Source: an uncultured Clostridia bacterium (GTDB taxonomy: Bacteria > Bacillota > Clostridia > Monoglobales > Monoglobaceae). Taken from it: a DNA stretch of 64,000 nt. Of this stretch, positions 1 through 7,948 are shown piece by piece (within the stretch, counting starts at the first letter, position 1; every line of letters starts with the position of its first letter). Location: the NCBI GenBank assembly GCA_910580105.1, contig CAJTWN010000001.1, forward strand, positions 62,001-126,000. The letters run 5' to 3'. Position numbers and translations under genes: made by a program. Below the pieces are notes generated by a model. It saw nothing but the letters and a program-made list of their open reading frames with translations, was not told the DNA's origin and ran no database searches.

Positions 1-70
1 CGCATTTGCTCGGCAGAGCTGTGAAAGTAAGATTTTGATCATGCGGAATATGTCGGTGAAGGTGTTAGAA

Positions 71-241
71 AAACCCTGATAATCAGAATGCTAAGATTGA
101 AATTGTATGGTACTCCTGTGTCAAAAAATGAAGTTGATTGTCGCATCCCATGCGGGATGTGTGGATTGGAATACAGTTTTTTTCGGATTTTCTGCATTTG
201 ATATATATGTCGTATCCTGCGAAGAATGGCAGGATAGAGGG
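71..241 (+). CRISPR. Relic CRISPR array, three degenerate repeats and two 36-nt spacers
   Basis: The 33-nt stretch at 140-172 matches the repeat of the type I-C array at 33571 in 28 of 33 positions and keeps its CGCATCCC/GGGATG hairpin arms. Exactly 36 nt upstream, 71-103 ends in the same GATTGAAAT tail (16/33 overall, 13 of the last 16). Exactly 36 nt downstream, 209-241 matches in 22 of 33 positions, including 16 of the first 20. The regular 33+36 spacing argues for a decayed array on the same strand as the main one. It may be the trailer end of an array lying to the left of the window. No cas gene is nearby. Confidence 0.72.
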
Positions 242-260
242 GAAATAAAAGGCAAAGGTA

Positions 261-269
261 GAAAGGAGG
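261..269 (+). promoter_or_regulatory. Ribosome binding site that decides the start at 276
   Basis: GAAAGGAGG abuts an ATG at 270, too close for initiation. The in-frame ATG at 276 lies 6 nt downstream and begins a classic MKKA signal sequence, so 276 is preferred. Confidence 0.7.
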
Positions 270-275
270 ATGTAT

Positions 276-761
276 ATGAAAAAAGCAATTATAATGTGTA
301 TGATTGTTATATGTTTAATGTTTGGAATGATTGGATGTGGTGTGCAGGCCGATACGGAGAATATGACGGATATTTTTACTCTTGAGATGCAGATAGGAAG
401 TCCGGTAATGACCATAGACGGAGAAAAAATGAGCATAGATGAGGAGCGGGGAACAGCTCCTGTTGTAATGAATGGTCGGACACTTCTGCCTGTTCGTGCT
501 GTGATTGAGGCAATGGGCGGCGCAGTGTATTGGGAGGAAGACACGCAAAATGTGATTATCGCATTGGAGGAAACGGTTATTATATTGACCATTGATGCAG
601 CATCAGCGTTTGTGAATACAGAAGAAAAAACGCTGGATATTACGCCGTGCATTATAAATAACAGAACAATGCTGCCAATACGATTTATTTCAGAAAATCT
701 TGGTTATCGGGTGCAATGGATAGAGGAAGAACAAAAGATAATTATAGCAAAGGAAATATGA
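276..761 (+). CDS. Secreted stalk-domain (copper amine oxidase N-terminal-like) protein
   Basis: This 161-residue protein opens with a basic-hydrophobic signal sequence. A cysteine in the context MIGC looks like a weak lipobox, so it may be a lipoprotein. The mature part holds two copies of the stalk-domain signature (NGRTLLPVRAVIEAMGG...VYWEE and NNRTMLPIRFISENLGY...VQW), which is the copper amine oxidase N-terminal domain repeat common in Clostridia cell-surface proteins. The name is historical: nothing here suggests oxidase activity, and no catalytic domain follows. Two related proteins sit at 44460-45395. The function is unknown; a role in the cell envelope is inferred from the secretion signal and family. 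Confidence 0.85.
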   Translation: MKKAIIMCMIVICLMFGMIGCGVQADTENMTDIFTLEMQIGSPVMTIDGEKMSIDEERGTAPVVMNGRTLLPVRAVIEAMGGAVYWEEDTQNVIIALEETVIILTIDAASAFVNTEEKTLDITPCIINNRTMLPIRFISENLGYRVQWIEEEQKIIIAKEI

Positions 762-840
762 AAGTGAAACGATGCCTAACGCTTTGTATGTATAGGAAAA
801 TGGAGTAAAAGAAATGTAAATTATGCCGTACAGATTGCTT

Positions 841-863
841 GCTGCGAAAGGTGCGGCTTTTTC
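841..863 (+). terminator. Intrinsic terminator after the stalk-domain gene
   Basis: GCTGC/GCGGC arms (841-845 and 853-857, one G-U pair) are followed by a run of six T. Confidence 0.6.
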
Positions 864-885
864 TTTATAAGAAATAAAATAGGTA

Positions 886-914
886 TTGTATCTTAAAAAT
901 TAATATGGTATAAT
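886..914 (+). promoter_or_regulatory. Sigma-A-type promoter for the c-di-GMP gene
   Basis: TTGTAT (886-891), a 17-bp spacer, then a perfect TATAAT (909-914), 41 nt before the start codon at 955. Confidence 0.7.
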
Positions 915-954
915 TCACGTATATATATCTTGTTTTGTATGGAGAAAAGTAATT

Positions 955-3216
955 GTGAGTATAAAAAAAAGAGAAGATGATATTAAAATGAAGCCTTTCT
1001 ATTCCGTCTGGGCCCCAATCGGTATCGTATCCTTTATTTTGATAATTGTTATTGCAATTATGCTTTGGAACACATCTGGGCTGAAAACAGTATTGGAAAA
1101 TCATACGGATAGTTATGTGAAGGAAGTTTCCTATCAGCTGACCGGTGAGATTTCTGCCCGTCTGCAGGCAAATAAAGCAATGCTGGAACAGTTGGCAGAT
1201 GCAATGCCCCATTTGTTTGAAGACGAAAATGTTGAGGAGTATTTGAAGATAAAAAAGGAAGAAACGGTCTTTGATGGTTTGATTGTCATTGATAAGGATA
1301 AAAATTACATATCCTCTGATGCAGTCATTCCGGATTTAAAAGATTTTCCTGAGATTGCGGCATCCTTTGAAGGTGCATCAGAATTGACCTATGTTGAAGG
1401 GCAGAGTCTGTTGTTTACCACGCCGATTTATTTTAATGATCAAGTTGAGGGAGTTTTGGCGGGGATACGTGATAAAGAGAATATGCAGAAATTGATTCAA
1501 CCACATAGTTTCAGTGGAAGTGGATTGTCTTGTATCATTGACAGTACAGGCCAGGTTGTTATCTCTGCGACAGATCATAAACCGTTTTTGCAGTTGGAGG
1601 ATATATTCAAAAGGGGAGATAAACAGGAAACAATTGAATCAATCGTCAAGATGCAGGAAGATATCATTCATATGGAATCCGGTGCCTTTCATTTTACGGC
1701 GTCGGATAATTCTCGTTTGATTATGGCTTATCATCCCCTTGGTGTTCAGGATTGGGTGTTGCTGACTCTGGTTCCGGCAAACTTGATTTCCGGTGAAACT
1801 GATGAATATGTTTTAAAAATGTTTTTAATTATGAGTGGGCTGATTGCAGTTTTTTTCATGTTTTTGGTTATCATTCTTCGATTTTATCGTAAAAACAGAA
1901 AATGGCTGGAAAAAATTGCTTTTACCGATCCGTTGACGGGTGGGTTAAACAATGCAGCATTTAAGGTAAAATATCAAAATTTGGTTGAATTGATGAAACC
2001 GGGCAGCTATGCAGTGATTATGCTGAATGTCAAAGGTTTTAAATTGATAAATGAAAATTATGGTACGAAGGTTGGAGATGAGGTTCTACAATATATTTAT
2101 CAGGTTCTTAGCAGGTTTACCGAAGAAGATGAGTTTGTTGCCCGCGGAGAGGCAGACCATTTTTTCCTTTGTTTAAAAGAAAATGATCCAACCGAAATCC
2201 AGCAGAGGCTGGATGAAATGATAAAAACGATAAACTCTTTTTCTGCTATAGTAGATATACAATACCATTTATCTTTTTTTCAGGGGGCTTGCCTGATTAC
2301 GGAACCGGGAACCGATATTACGATCTTGCAGGATAGAGCAAGGATTGCTTATCAGATGCAGGGTTCATCTACTGCCTGTGCTTTTTACAGCTCTGAACTT
2401 ATACAGGAGTTAAAAAAAGAACAGCAGCTGAATGAACTGTTTGAACAATCTTTGGCTAATCATGACTTTCAAGTTTATCTTCAGCCCAAAGTACGTTTAA
2501 TAGATGGTATGGTGGGGAGTGCAGAAGCATTGGTTCGTTGGATACACCCTAAATACGGCGTAATATATCCATCGGACTTTATTCCATTGTTTGAAAAGAA
2601 TGATAATATTCTTAAACTTGATTTTTATGTATTTGAGGAAGTATGTAAGCTGATTCAACGTTGGCAGGATGAAGGAAAGACACTTTTACCGATTTCGGTA
2701 AATTTATCAAGAGTACACTTTAAAGATTTGAGTTTTCTTCGGGCATTTTCAAAGCTTAAGGAAAGCTATCAAATTCCTGATGGTATGATTGAATTTGAAC
2801 TTACAGAATCAGTGTTTTTTGGACACAAACAGATTGATCCGGTAATCAATATTATCCGGCAGATGCACAAATGCGGCTTTTTGTGTTCACTTGATGACTT
2901 TGGTTTTGGGTTTTCTTCTTTGGTATTACTAAAAGAATTTGATGTGGATGTTATAAAACTGGACCGGCAGTTTTTCGTTGATATTTCAAATCCAAAGACA
3001 AAGAATATTATTGCTGGTGTGGTTGAACTTGCAAAGAAGCTTGGCGTAGAAATTGTAGCGGAGGGAATAGAAACAGAAGAACAGTTACGTTTTCTTAAGA
3101 GTCTGCGATGTGATATGGTACAGGGATATATTTATTCTAAACCGTTGCCGATTGCTGAATTTGAAGTATGGTGGAATTTGTTTGACTCTGCCCATCACAA
3201 TTCACTCAGAAACTAA
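955..3216 (+). CDS. Membrane Cache-GGDEF-EAL cyclic-di-GMP phosphodiesterase
   Basis: The 753-residue protein starts at GTG 955 behind GGAGA; an ATG at codon 12 is an alternative. Residues about 16-38 form a transmembrane helix. About 40-285 look like an extracytoplasmic double-Cache sensor, and about 287-308 form a second helix. A GGDEF domain follows (about 320-480), but its signature reads ARGEADHF instead of GGDEF, so diguanylate cyclase activity is unlikely. The C-terminal EAL domain (about 490-745) keeps AEALVRW, NLSR, ELTES, LDDFGFGFSSL, IKLD, VAEGIE and QGY, as expected of an active c-di-GMP phosphodiesterase. The degenerate GGDEF may act as a regulatory module. It lies just upstream of the exopolysaccharide operon, a process often under c-di-GMP control. 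Confidence 0.93.
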   Translation: MSIKKREDDIKMKPFYSVWAPIGIVSFILIIVIAIMLWNTSGLKTVLENHTDSYVKEVSYQLTGEISARLQANKAMLEQLADAMPHLFEDENVEEYLKIKKEETVFDGLIVIDKDKNYISSDAVIPDLKDFPEIAASFEGASELTYVEGQSLLFTTPIYFNDQVEGVLAGIRDKENMQKLIQPHSFSGSGLSCIIDSTGQVVISATDHKPFLQLEDIFKRGDKQETIESIVKMQEDIIHMESGAFHFTASDNSRLIMAYHPLGVQDWVLLTLVPANLISGETDEYVLKMFLIMSGLIAVFFMFLVIILRFYRKNRKWLEKIAFTDPLTGGLNNAAFKVKYQNLVELMKPGSYAVIMLNVKGFKLINENYGTKVGDEVLQYIYQVLSRFTEEDEFVARGEADHFFLCLKENDPTEIQQRLDEMIKTINSFSAIVDIQYHLSFFQGACLITEPGTDITILQDRARIAYQMQGSSTACAFYSSELIQELKKEQQLNELFEQSLANHDFQVYLQPKVRLIDGMVGSAEALVRWIHPKYGVIYPSDFIPLFEKNDNILKLDFYVFEEVCKLIQRWQDEGKTLLPISVNLSRVHFKDLSFLRAFSKLKESYQIPDGMIEFELTESVFFGHKQIDPVINIIRQMHKCGFLCSLDDFGFGFSSLVLLKEFDVDVIKLDRQFFVDISNPKTKNIIAGVVELAKKLGVEIVAEGIETEEQLRFLKSLRCDMVQGYIYSKPLPIAEFEVWWNLFDSAHHNSLRN

Positions 3217-3256
3217 ATTAATATTCATTTTCTATTAAAATTACGATGGTGTTATT

Positions 3257-3856
3257 ATGAGCGTAGAAAGAACAATTCTTATCACTGTTTCAATAATGCT
3301 TATATTGTTTATTGTTTTATTGATATTTACATTTCCCTGGTGGTTAATAGCTGTTGGCTTGTATTTCTCCCCTGCTCCGCCAAAGCCGGAAATTACATAC
3401 GGAGAATTTGACTTCAAACTTGTTTATGAAATTAATGGGGAAATACGAACAGTGGAAGATACCATTATGTGCGAATTTGACGGTTTTAATGTTGATGAAG
3501 GACGTGGGAAAACACGTAGATGGAAAGAAAAATTTAAAAATGAGCAGGGCAACAAACTTTATGCTTTCCGGGCGGAAGATCCTGCGTATTATAAAAAAAG
3601 TAAATCTGATTACAATAAAATTGTCTTGGAAAATACCGGCCACTATAAAATAGTTCTAGGCGTTGCAAACGCGGAGTATTTTTTAGGAGAGCCGGAAAAT
3701 AAACAAAAAAGTCCAATAACACCAAGTATTAAAGTATATGATATGCGTATAGGGTATTATAAAGATCCCCAAGAAGGAAATGAATTCTTAAAAAAATATG
3801 ATTTTAAAGTACTTAGCTGGAAATGTGATGAACCCATTCAAAATACTTTTCAATAG
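3257..3856 (+). CDS. Membrane-anchored protein of unknown function
   Basis: I do not recognise this 199-residue protein. Residues about 6-38 are strongly hydrophobic (one or two membrane passes ending in WWLIAVGLYF). A Pro-rich hinge and a polar, probably extracytoplasmic domain rich in Lys, Tyr and Asp follow. There is no cysteine motif or obvious catalytic signature. The gene follows the EAL protein after 40 nt without a terminator, so the two may be co-transcribed. It ends at a strong bidirectional terminator. Confidence 0.7.
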   Translation: MSVERTILITVSIMLILFIVLLIFTFPWWLIAVGLYFSPAPPKPEITYGEFDFKLVYEINGEIRTVEDTIMCEFDGFNVDEGRGKTRRWKEKFKNEQGNKLYAFRAEDPAYYKKSKSDYNKIVLENTGHYKIVLGVANAEYFLGEPENKQKSPITPSIKVYDMRIGYYKDPQEGNEFLKKYDFKVLSWKCDEPIQNTFQ

Positions 3857-3915
3857 CGTTATTTAAGCGACTGAAGATGTGAATAAGTTTCCTATTACAA
3901 TTTAAATTTATACAT

Positions 3916-3950
3916 AAAAAGATAAGCAATCGTGTATTGCTTATCTTTTT
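3916..3950. terminator. Bidirectional terminator between convergent genes
   Basis: A perfect 15-bp inverted repeat (A5-GATAAGCAAT / ATTGCTTATC-T5) around a 5-nt loop. It serves both the + gene ending at 3856 and the - gene ending at 3956. Confidence 0.9.
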
Positions 3951-3955
3951 ATACA

Positions 3956-4216
3956 TTATTTTAAAATGTCCAGGATAATATTTGCACCGAGGTGGAACCC
4001 ATCAATAAAATTCTCTTTATTTTCTAAATCGGCAAGTTCACTCATGGCATCAATCATTTTAGAAAAAGCCACAGCCTCATCGCCGGAAAGTTTTTTTTGC
4101 AGGTTTTCCTTATTTTCAGCGATTATTCGAAGAAGATAGGCATATTCGGAATGTTCATCAAAAAATTTTTCCTGTGGATTGATTTTACCAAAATAAAGTT
4201 CTTCAATTGTGTTCAT
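3956..4216 (-). CDS. Small DUF6809-like protein
   Basis: This is an 86-residue acidic helical protein starting NTIEELYFGKINPQEK and ending NFIDGFHLGANIILDIL. The layout (an ELYFGxIxPxE start, an EY pair near residue 24, and a C-terminal FxxGFxLGA motif) matches the small DUF6809 family of Clostridia. That family has no assigned function and often lies in accessory regions. GGAGG lies upstream, and the gene has its own promoter at 4315-4343. The family assignment is from memory of the motif layout. Confidence 0.75.
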   Translation of the reverse strand: MNTIEELYFGKINPQEKFFDEHSEYAYLLRIIAENKENLQKKLSGDEAVAFSKMIDAMSELADLENKENFIDGFHLGANIILDILK

Positions 4217-4314
4217 TTTATCCTATACCTCCAATGGTTGGGGATTTTTATTTTGTCAAAACGAATGGTTAATAAAATTAAGTGCATATTATTCAGTTCC
4301 TATACTTTAGGTAA

Positions 4315-4343
4315 ATAATACCACTTCATTAGAAAAAAGTCAA
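4315..4343 (-). promoter_or_regulatory. Promoter for the DUF6809-like gene
   Basis: On the minus strand, TTGACT, 17 bp, TATTAT, about 100 nt before the start at 4216. Confidence 0.65.
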
Positions 4344-4559
4344 GAAGTTTTTGGAATATATTATCATAATTTGTCGATAAATGTCATAAAATGCCGAATG
4401 ACAAGTTTGAAAAACTGTTTTCTTTTTATAAAAGTAGAAAAATACAAAAGTTTACAATTCGGGTCAATTCATATTTGGTCTGCTTTTAAAAGTTTTCATA
4501 AATTTTACAAAATACTTAAGTTTTTTACATAGAAATAAGGCTTTTGCTCATGAAAATAC

Positions 4560-4588
4560 TTGCGAAATTACCCTTTATGTGCTATGAT
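4560..4588 (+). promoter_or_regulatory. Promoter of the exopolysaccharide operon
   Basis: TTGCGA (4560-4565), 17 bp, TATGAT (4583-4588). Transcription from here would give a leader of roughly 215 nt before the first gene. The DNA between 4344 and 4559 is AT-rich with no gene; it holds TTTGTCGAT (4370-4378), one base from the Spo0A-box consensus. Confidence 0.6.
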
Positions 4589-4699
4589 AAAATTAAGTGT
4601 ACATTTTTCGAAAATATACATTGCAGAATCAAATAATATTAATAAATTTGACTTATTGGATAAATAAAAAGTAGAGTTTTAAATTTATTATTGATGGGC

Positions 4700-4790
4700 T
4701 TGCGCATATCAAATGCTTAAGGGGGACTTTCAAAAGTCAGTGGAACCCAAAATTGCAGTACTGCCGTGGTTAAATTGGGGCTTTTATATA
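4700..4790 (+). promoter_or_regulatory. Structured 5' leader of the exopolysaccharide operon
   Basis: Three nested dyads lie in the untranslated leader: GCAT/ATGC (4704-4716), GACTT/AAGTC (4725-4738) and CCCAA/TTGGG (4746-4779). The last encloses the palindrome GCAGTACTGC and is followed directly by CTTTTATATA. The last hairpin could act as an intrinsic terminator, so the leader may be an attenuator or riboswitch. I could not match it to a known riboswitch consensus. Confidence 0.4.
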
Positions 4791-4811
4791 TTATCATAAG
4801 AGGTGAAGGGG

Positions 4812-6341
4812 TTGCAGTCATCATCAAGGGTCAAGAAGAGCATTAAGAATGTATCTTATGGTTTGTTAACGCAGGCAGTGACAATTGCTTTGAATTTTAG
4901 TGCGCGGATTATCCTTGTAAGAATCCTGGGAAGAGAGGCCAATGGACTGAACGGTTTGTTCACGGAAGTTATCGCCATGCTGTCGTTGGCAGAAATGGGG
5001 GTCGGGACAGCGATTGTATATAGCCTTTATAAACCATTGGCGGAACAGGACCATAAAAAAATCAGTGAGCTTATGTGGCTCTTTAAAATTGCATATCGTA
5101 TTATTGCTGCTGTTGTTTTTCTGATTGGATTGGCGTTAACGCCATTTATTCAGTATATCGTTAAGGAAACTGGTTATGAGACCTCTTATATACAGATGGT
5201 GTTTTTACTCTTTGTTATTAAGACGGCCAGCAGTTATCTTTTTTCTTATAAGTCATCACTTTTAATTGCAGACCAGAAGATTTATATTGTATCTAACATC
5301 ATGGCAGTTTCAAGAGTTGTCTGTACGCTGTTTGATATTGTTGTTTTGCTTGTTTTAAAAAGCTTTGTTGCATATTTGATCGTTGCCATCCTTTTTAATT
5401 TGCTTGCCAATATTTGTATAGCGGTTTATGCGAAAAGGCAATATCCGTACATTCATGCAAAAGACCGTCTTCCCAAAAAAGAATGTATACATATATTATC
5501 GAATATCCGGCATATTTTTATTTCTAAGCTTTCGGGGAAGATTACAAATTCTACGGATAATATTTTGGTTTCTGTTTTGGTGAATACTGTGGCCACGGGT
5601 ATTTACAGTAACTATGCCCTGATAATGACGAATATAAAGCAGGTGTTTGGCCAGGTCATGAATGCCATGGCAGGGAGTTTTGGAAATTTGATGGTTACTG
5701 AGACTCCATTGCATTGTGATCGGATAATGCGGCGGCTTACTTTTATGTTTTTTACGGCAGGTATGATTTTTGGCGGCGGCTTAATAGCCTCCAGCGAACC
5801 TTTAATTACATTATGCTTTGGAGCGGACAGTCTTTTGGACACGTTTACGTTGATTGTGTGTTCATACAATTTGTTTTTGTTTATATTGATTTTTCCTCTC
5901 TGGCATGTCATGAGCATATCTGGGCTGTTTGCAGAAGATAAAAAAACATCGCTTGCTGGTTCCGGAATTAATTTGATTGTTTCTCTGATTTTGGGAAAAG
6001 TAATTGGTATGGCAGGTATTTTTATTGGGACCTCCTGTACGATTTTGATTCAGTTATTTTGGAAAGCCCATATACTTTATGCAAAAAGGCTGGGTCTTCA
6101 AAGCAAACGTTATATTATGGAATTAATCAAAATGCTGCTGCTTGCATTTGTTGTTTTACTCGGTGAAAAGTTTCTTTGTGACCGGATAATAGCGGGACCG
6201 CTGATTGTACAGTTCTTTTTGCGGGGGACAGCCTCTGTTATCATATCTGCGGTTGTTATATGGTTGTTTTATGGAAGAAGCAGTGTGTTTGAATATTTCT
6301 ATTCTTTTATTAAAGGTAAGTTAAAGCGTGGAAAGGAGTGA
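4812..6341 (+). CDS. Wzx/MATE-type polysaccharide flippase
   Basis: This hydrophobic protein of about 509 residues has roughly 12-14 transmembrane segments and the N-terminal pattern of polysaccharide-export flippases (LTQAVTIALNFSARIILVRILGREANGLNGLF). It should flip lipid-linked glycan repeat units across the cytoplasmic membrane. A GTG at 4803 is part of the ribosome binding site (AAGAGGTGA), so the TTG at 4812, 6 nt further on, is the better start. It is the first gene of a co-directional operon running to 21464, and its stop codon overlaps the ribosome binding site of the next gene. Confidence 0.9.
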   Translation: MQSSSRVKKSIKNVSYGLLTQAVTIALNFSARIILVRILGREANGLNGLFTEVIAMLSLAEMGVGTAIVYSLYKPLAEQDHKKISELMWLFKIAYRIIAAVVFLIGLALTPFIQYIVKETGYETSYIQMVFLLFVIKTASSYLFSYKSSLLIADQKIYIVSNIMAVSRVVCTLFDIVVLLVLKSFVAYLIVAILFNLLANICIAVYAKRQYPYIHAKDRLPKKECIHILSNIRHIFISKLSGKITNSTDNILVSVLVNTVATGIYSNYALIMTNIKQVFGQVMNAMAGSFGNLMVTETPLHCDRIMRRLTFMFFTAGMIFGGGLIASSEPLITLCFGADSLLDTFTLIVCSYNLFLFILIFPLWHVMSISGLFAEDKKTSLAGSGINLIVSLILGKVIGMAGIFIGTSCTILIQLFWKAHILYAKRLGLQSKRYIMELIKMLLLAFVVLLGEKFLCDRIIAGPLIVQFFLRGTASVIISAVVIWLFYGRSSVFEYFYSFIKGKLKRGKE

Positions 6342-6343
6342 GT

Positions 6344-7948
6344 GTGTTGGGCACGGAGATAAAAAATAATAAAAAGACCAAGGCATCCACACAAGCATTG
6401 GAAAAGGTACAGCAGAATGTGCATCCCCCTGCGCTTGAAGACCAGAAGTCCAAGTTATTACAAGAGACAATGGATGAAAAAAATGATGAACGTGGATTAA
6501 AAAAAATTACAAGGTATTTTGGTGTTCTGAAAGCATTGAAATATCGGCAGAAGAAAAAAGAGAAAACGACGTCAGATGAAGAGAGAAGACGGAGGGCAGA
6601 AGTTATTCGAGAGAGAGATGAAAGGGTCCGGAAGATATATGGAATTTCTCCAAATGAGCCAATTGACGAAAATTTTAAAATTCGTGTGATTAGTTTGGTT
6701 CTAAAAAGACGCTGGCTGCCTTTGTTGCTGATGACCATGCTTGTTGCAGCAGGGATTTGCGGTTATTATTATATTGATAGCATGAATCAGGCGAAAGCGA
6801 CGATGATGCTAAACTATGAAGAGAGCGCGAAGGGGTTGGCGCCGAACAGTACAAGGTTTAATATTTCCAGTTTTACCTCCGAAGAAGTGATGGAAAATGT
6901 GATAAAGAATGCTGGTCTGGAAAATGTAATCACGCCCCAGGAATTGGCAAATCGGATTGGGGCTTATGAAGTGACCAGCAAAATGCCTGTTGGTGCAGAA
7001 AGTTATTATATTCCTACAAGCTATAAAATATATTATGAAAATCCAAGGGAAATCAAAGATATTACTGCGCAGGAAATGCTTAAAATTATCTGCGATACCT
7101 ATACTGCATATTTTCATGAAAACTATTCAATAAACACCAAGGTTTTGAAGGGCGAATATGCAAATCTTCCAGATTTGGAATATGCGCAGATTGGGTCTTT
7201 GTTTTCTTTGCGTATTGATGAAATTATTCGTTTTTTAGATATGCGAAGTAAAGAGGGCGGTAAATTTAAATCTGAAAGCACAGGAGAAACATTTAATTCA
7301 ATTAAAAAGCTTGCGGAAAATGTCCGGGATTATACGCTGAACGATTATAATGCCTATATCTGGGAGAACGGTATTGTGAAGGATCCGTTTAAATATACCA
7401 ATACATTGATGTATTTAAATGACAATTATTATAGTGATAAGATAGAGTCTTTTAATGAATATGAGATTCGCCGGGACACCATTGGATATTTCAGTACCGG
7501 AATGAGCACATCTATTTTGATACCGACCACCAATAATGCAGAATTTTATATGGCCAGGACAAAGACGGGTGTTGATCATCTGGCCACTAAGGCAGAATAT
7601 TACCTGGGAAATGCAAAAAGTTTGGAATTGAAAATTCAAAAGGGGATCGACCGGCTTTCTAAATTAAAATCGATACAGATCCCGGCCGAGGTGGAGAAGG
7701 CAAACGGAATGATAACCAATATCCAATCCGAAATTGAGCGCATTGAGAAACTCGCGGTTGAAACAAATAAGGAATTTACTGAAAATCAGAGTAAAAACTT
7801 TGTTACATTTCAAAATGAAGAACTTCGTATATCAGATCGAATTGACAGGACAAGAACAGCGGTTCTGAGCCTTTTGTTTTTGCTGTTGGCGTTCTTTGTT
7901 TATTATAGGGAGTGCAGCAGCATTTTGAGAAAAGGAGCAGCAAAATGA
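6344..7948 (+). CDS. Wzz/chain-length-determinant-like membrane protein
   Basis: The protein has about 534 residues. A long, charged, Lys/Glu-rich cytoplasmic tail of about 125 residues precedes a transmembrane helix (WLPLLLMTMLVAAGICGYYY). A large extracytoplasmic domain with a coiled-coil-like stretch near its end follows, then a second helix near the C terminus (AVLSLLFLLLAFFVYY). This two-helix topology is that of polysaccharide co-polymerases (Wzz/YveK type), though the sequence is divergent. A GTG at 6338 lies inside the GGAG site, so GTG 6344 or TTG 6347 is the likely start. It probably pairs with the next gene to set polymer length or couple synthesis to export. Confidence 0.7.
   Translation: MLGTEIKNNKKTKASTQALEKVQQNVHPPALEDQKSKLLQETMDEKNDERGLKKITRYFGVLKALKYRQKKKEKTTSDEERRRRAEVIRERDERVRKIYGISPNEPIDENFKIRVISLVLKRRWLPLLLMTMLVAAGICGYYYIDSMNQAKATMMLNYEESAKGLAPNSTRFNISSFTSEEVMENVIKNAGLENVITPQELANRIGAYEVTSKMPVGAESYYIPTSYKIYYENPREIKDITAQEMLKIICDTYTAYFHENYSINTKVLKGEYANLPDLEYAQIGSLFSLRIDEIIRFLDMRSKEGGKFKSESTGETFNSIKKLAENVRDYTLNDYNAYIWENGIVKDPFKYTNTLMYLNDNYYSDKIESFNEYEIRRDTIGYFSTGMSTSILIPTTNNAEFYMARTKTGVDHLATKAEYYLGNAKSLELKIQKGIDRLSKLKSIQIPAEVEKANGMITNIQSEIERIEKLAVETNKEFTENQSKNFVTFQNEELRISDRIDRTRTAVLSLLFLLLAFFVYYRECSSILRKGAAK

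Noticed and set aside
2..79. Open frame running in from the left edge and ending at 77-79
   Set aside because: Only 25 codons with no recognisable motif; its end overlaps a CRISPR-repeat-like segment, so chance is more likely than a gene end.
4675..4800. c-di-GMP-I riboswitch before the flippase gene
   Set aside because: The invariant GGGCAAACC and GGGACGCAAAG segments are absent.
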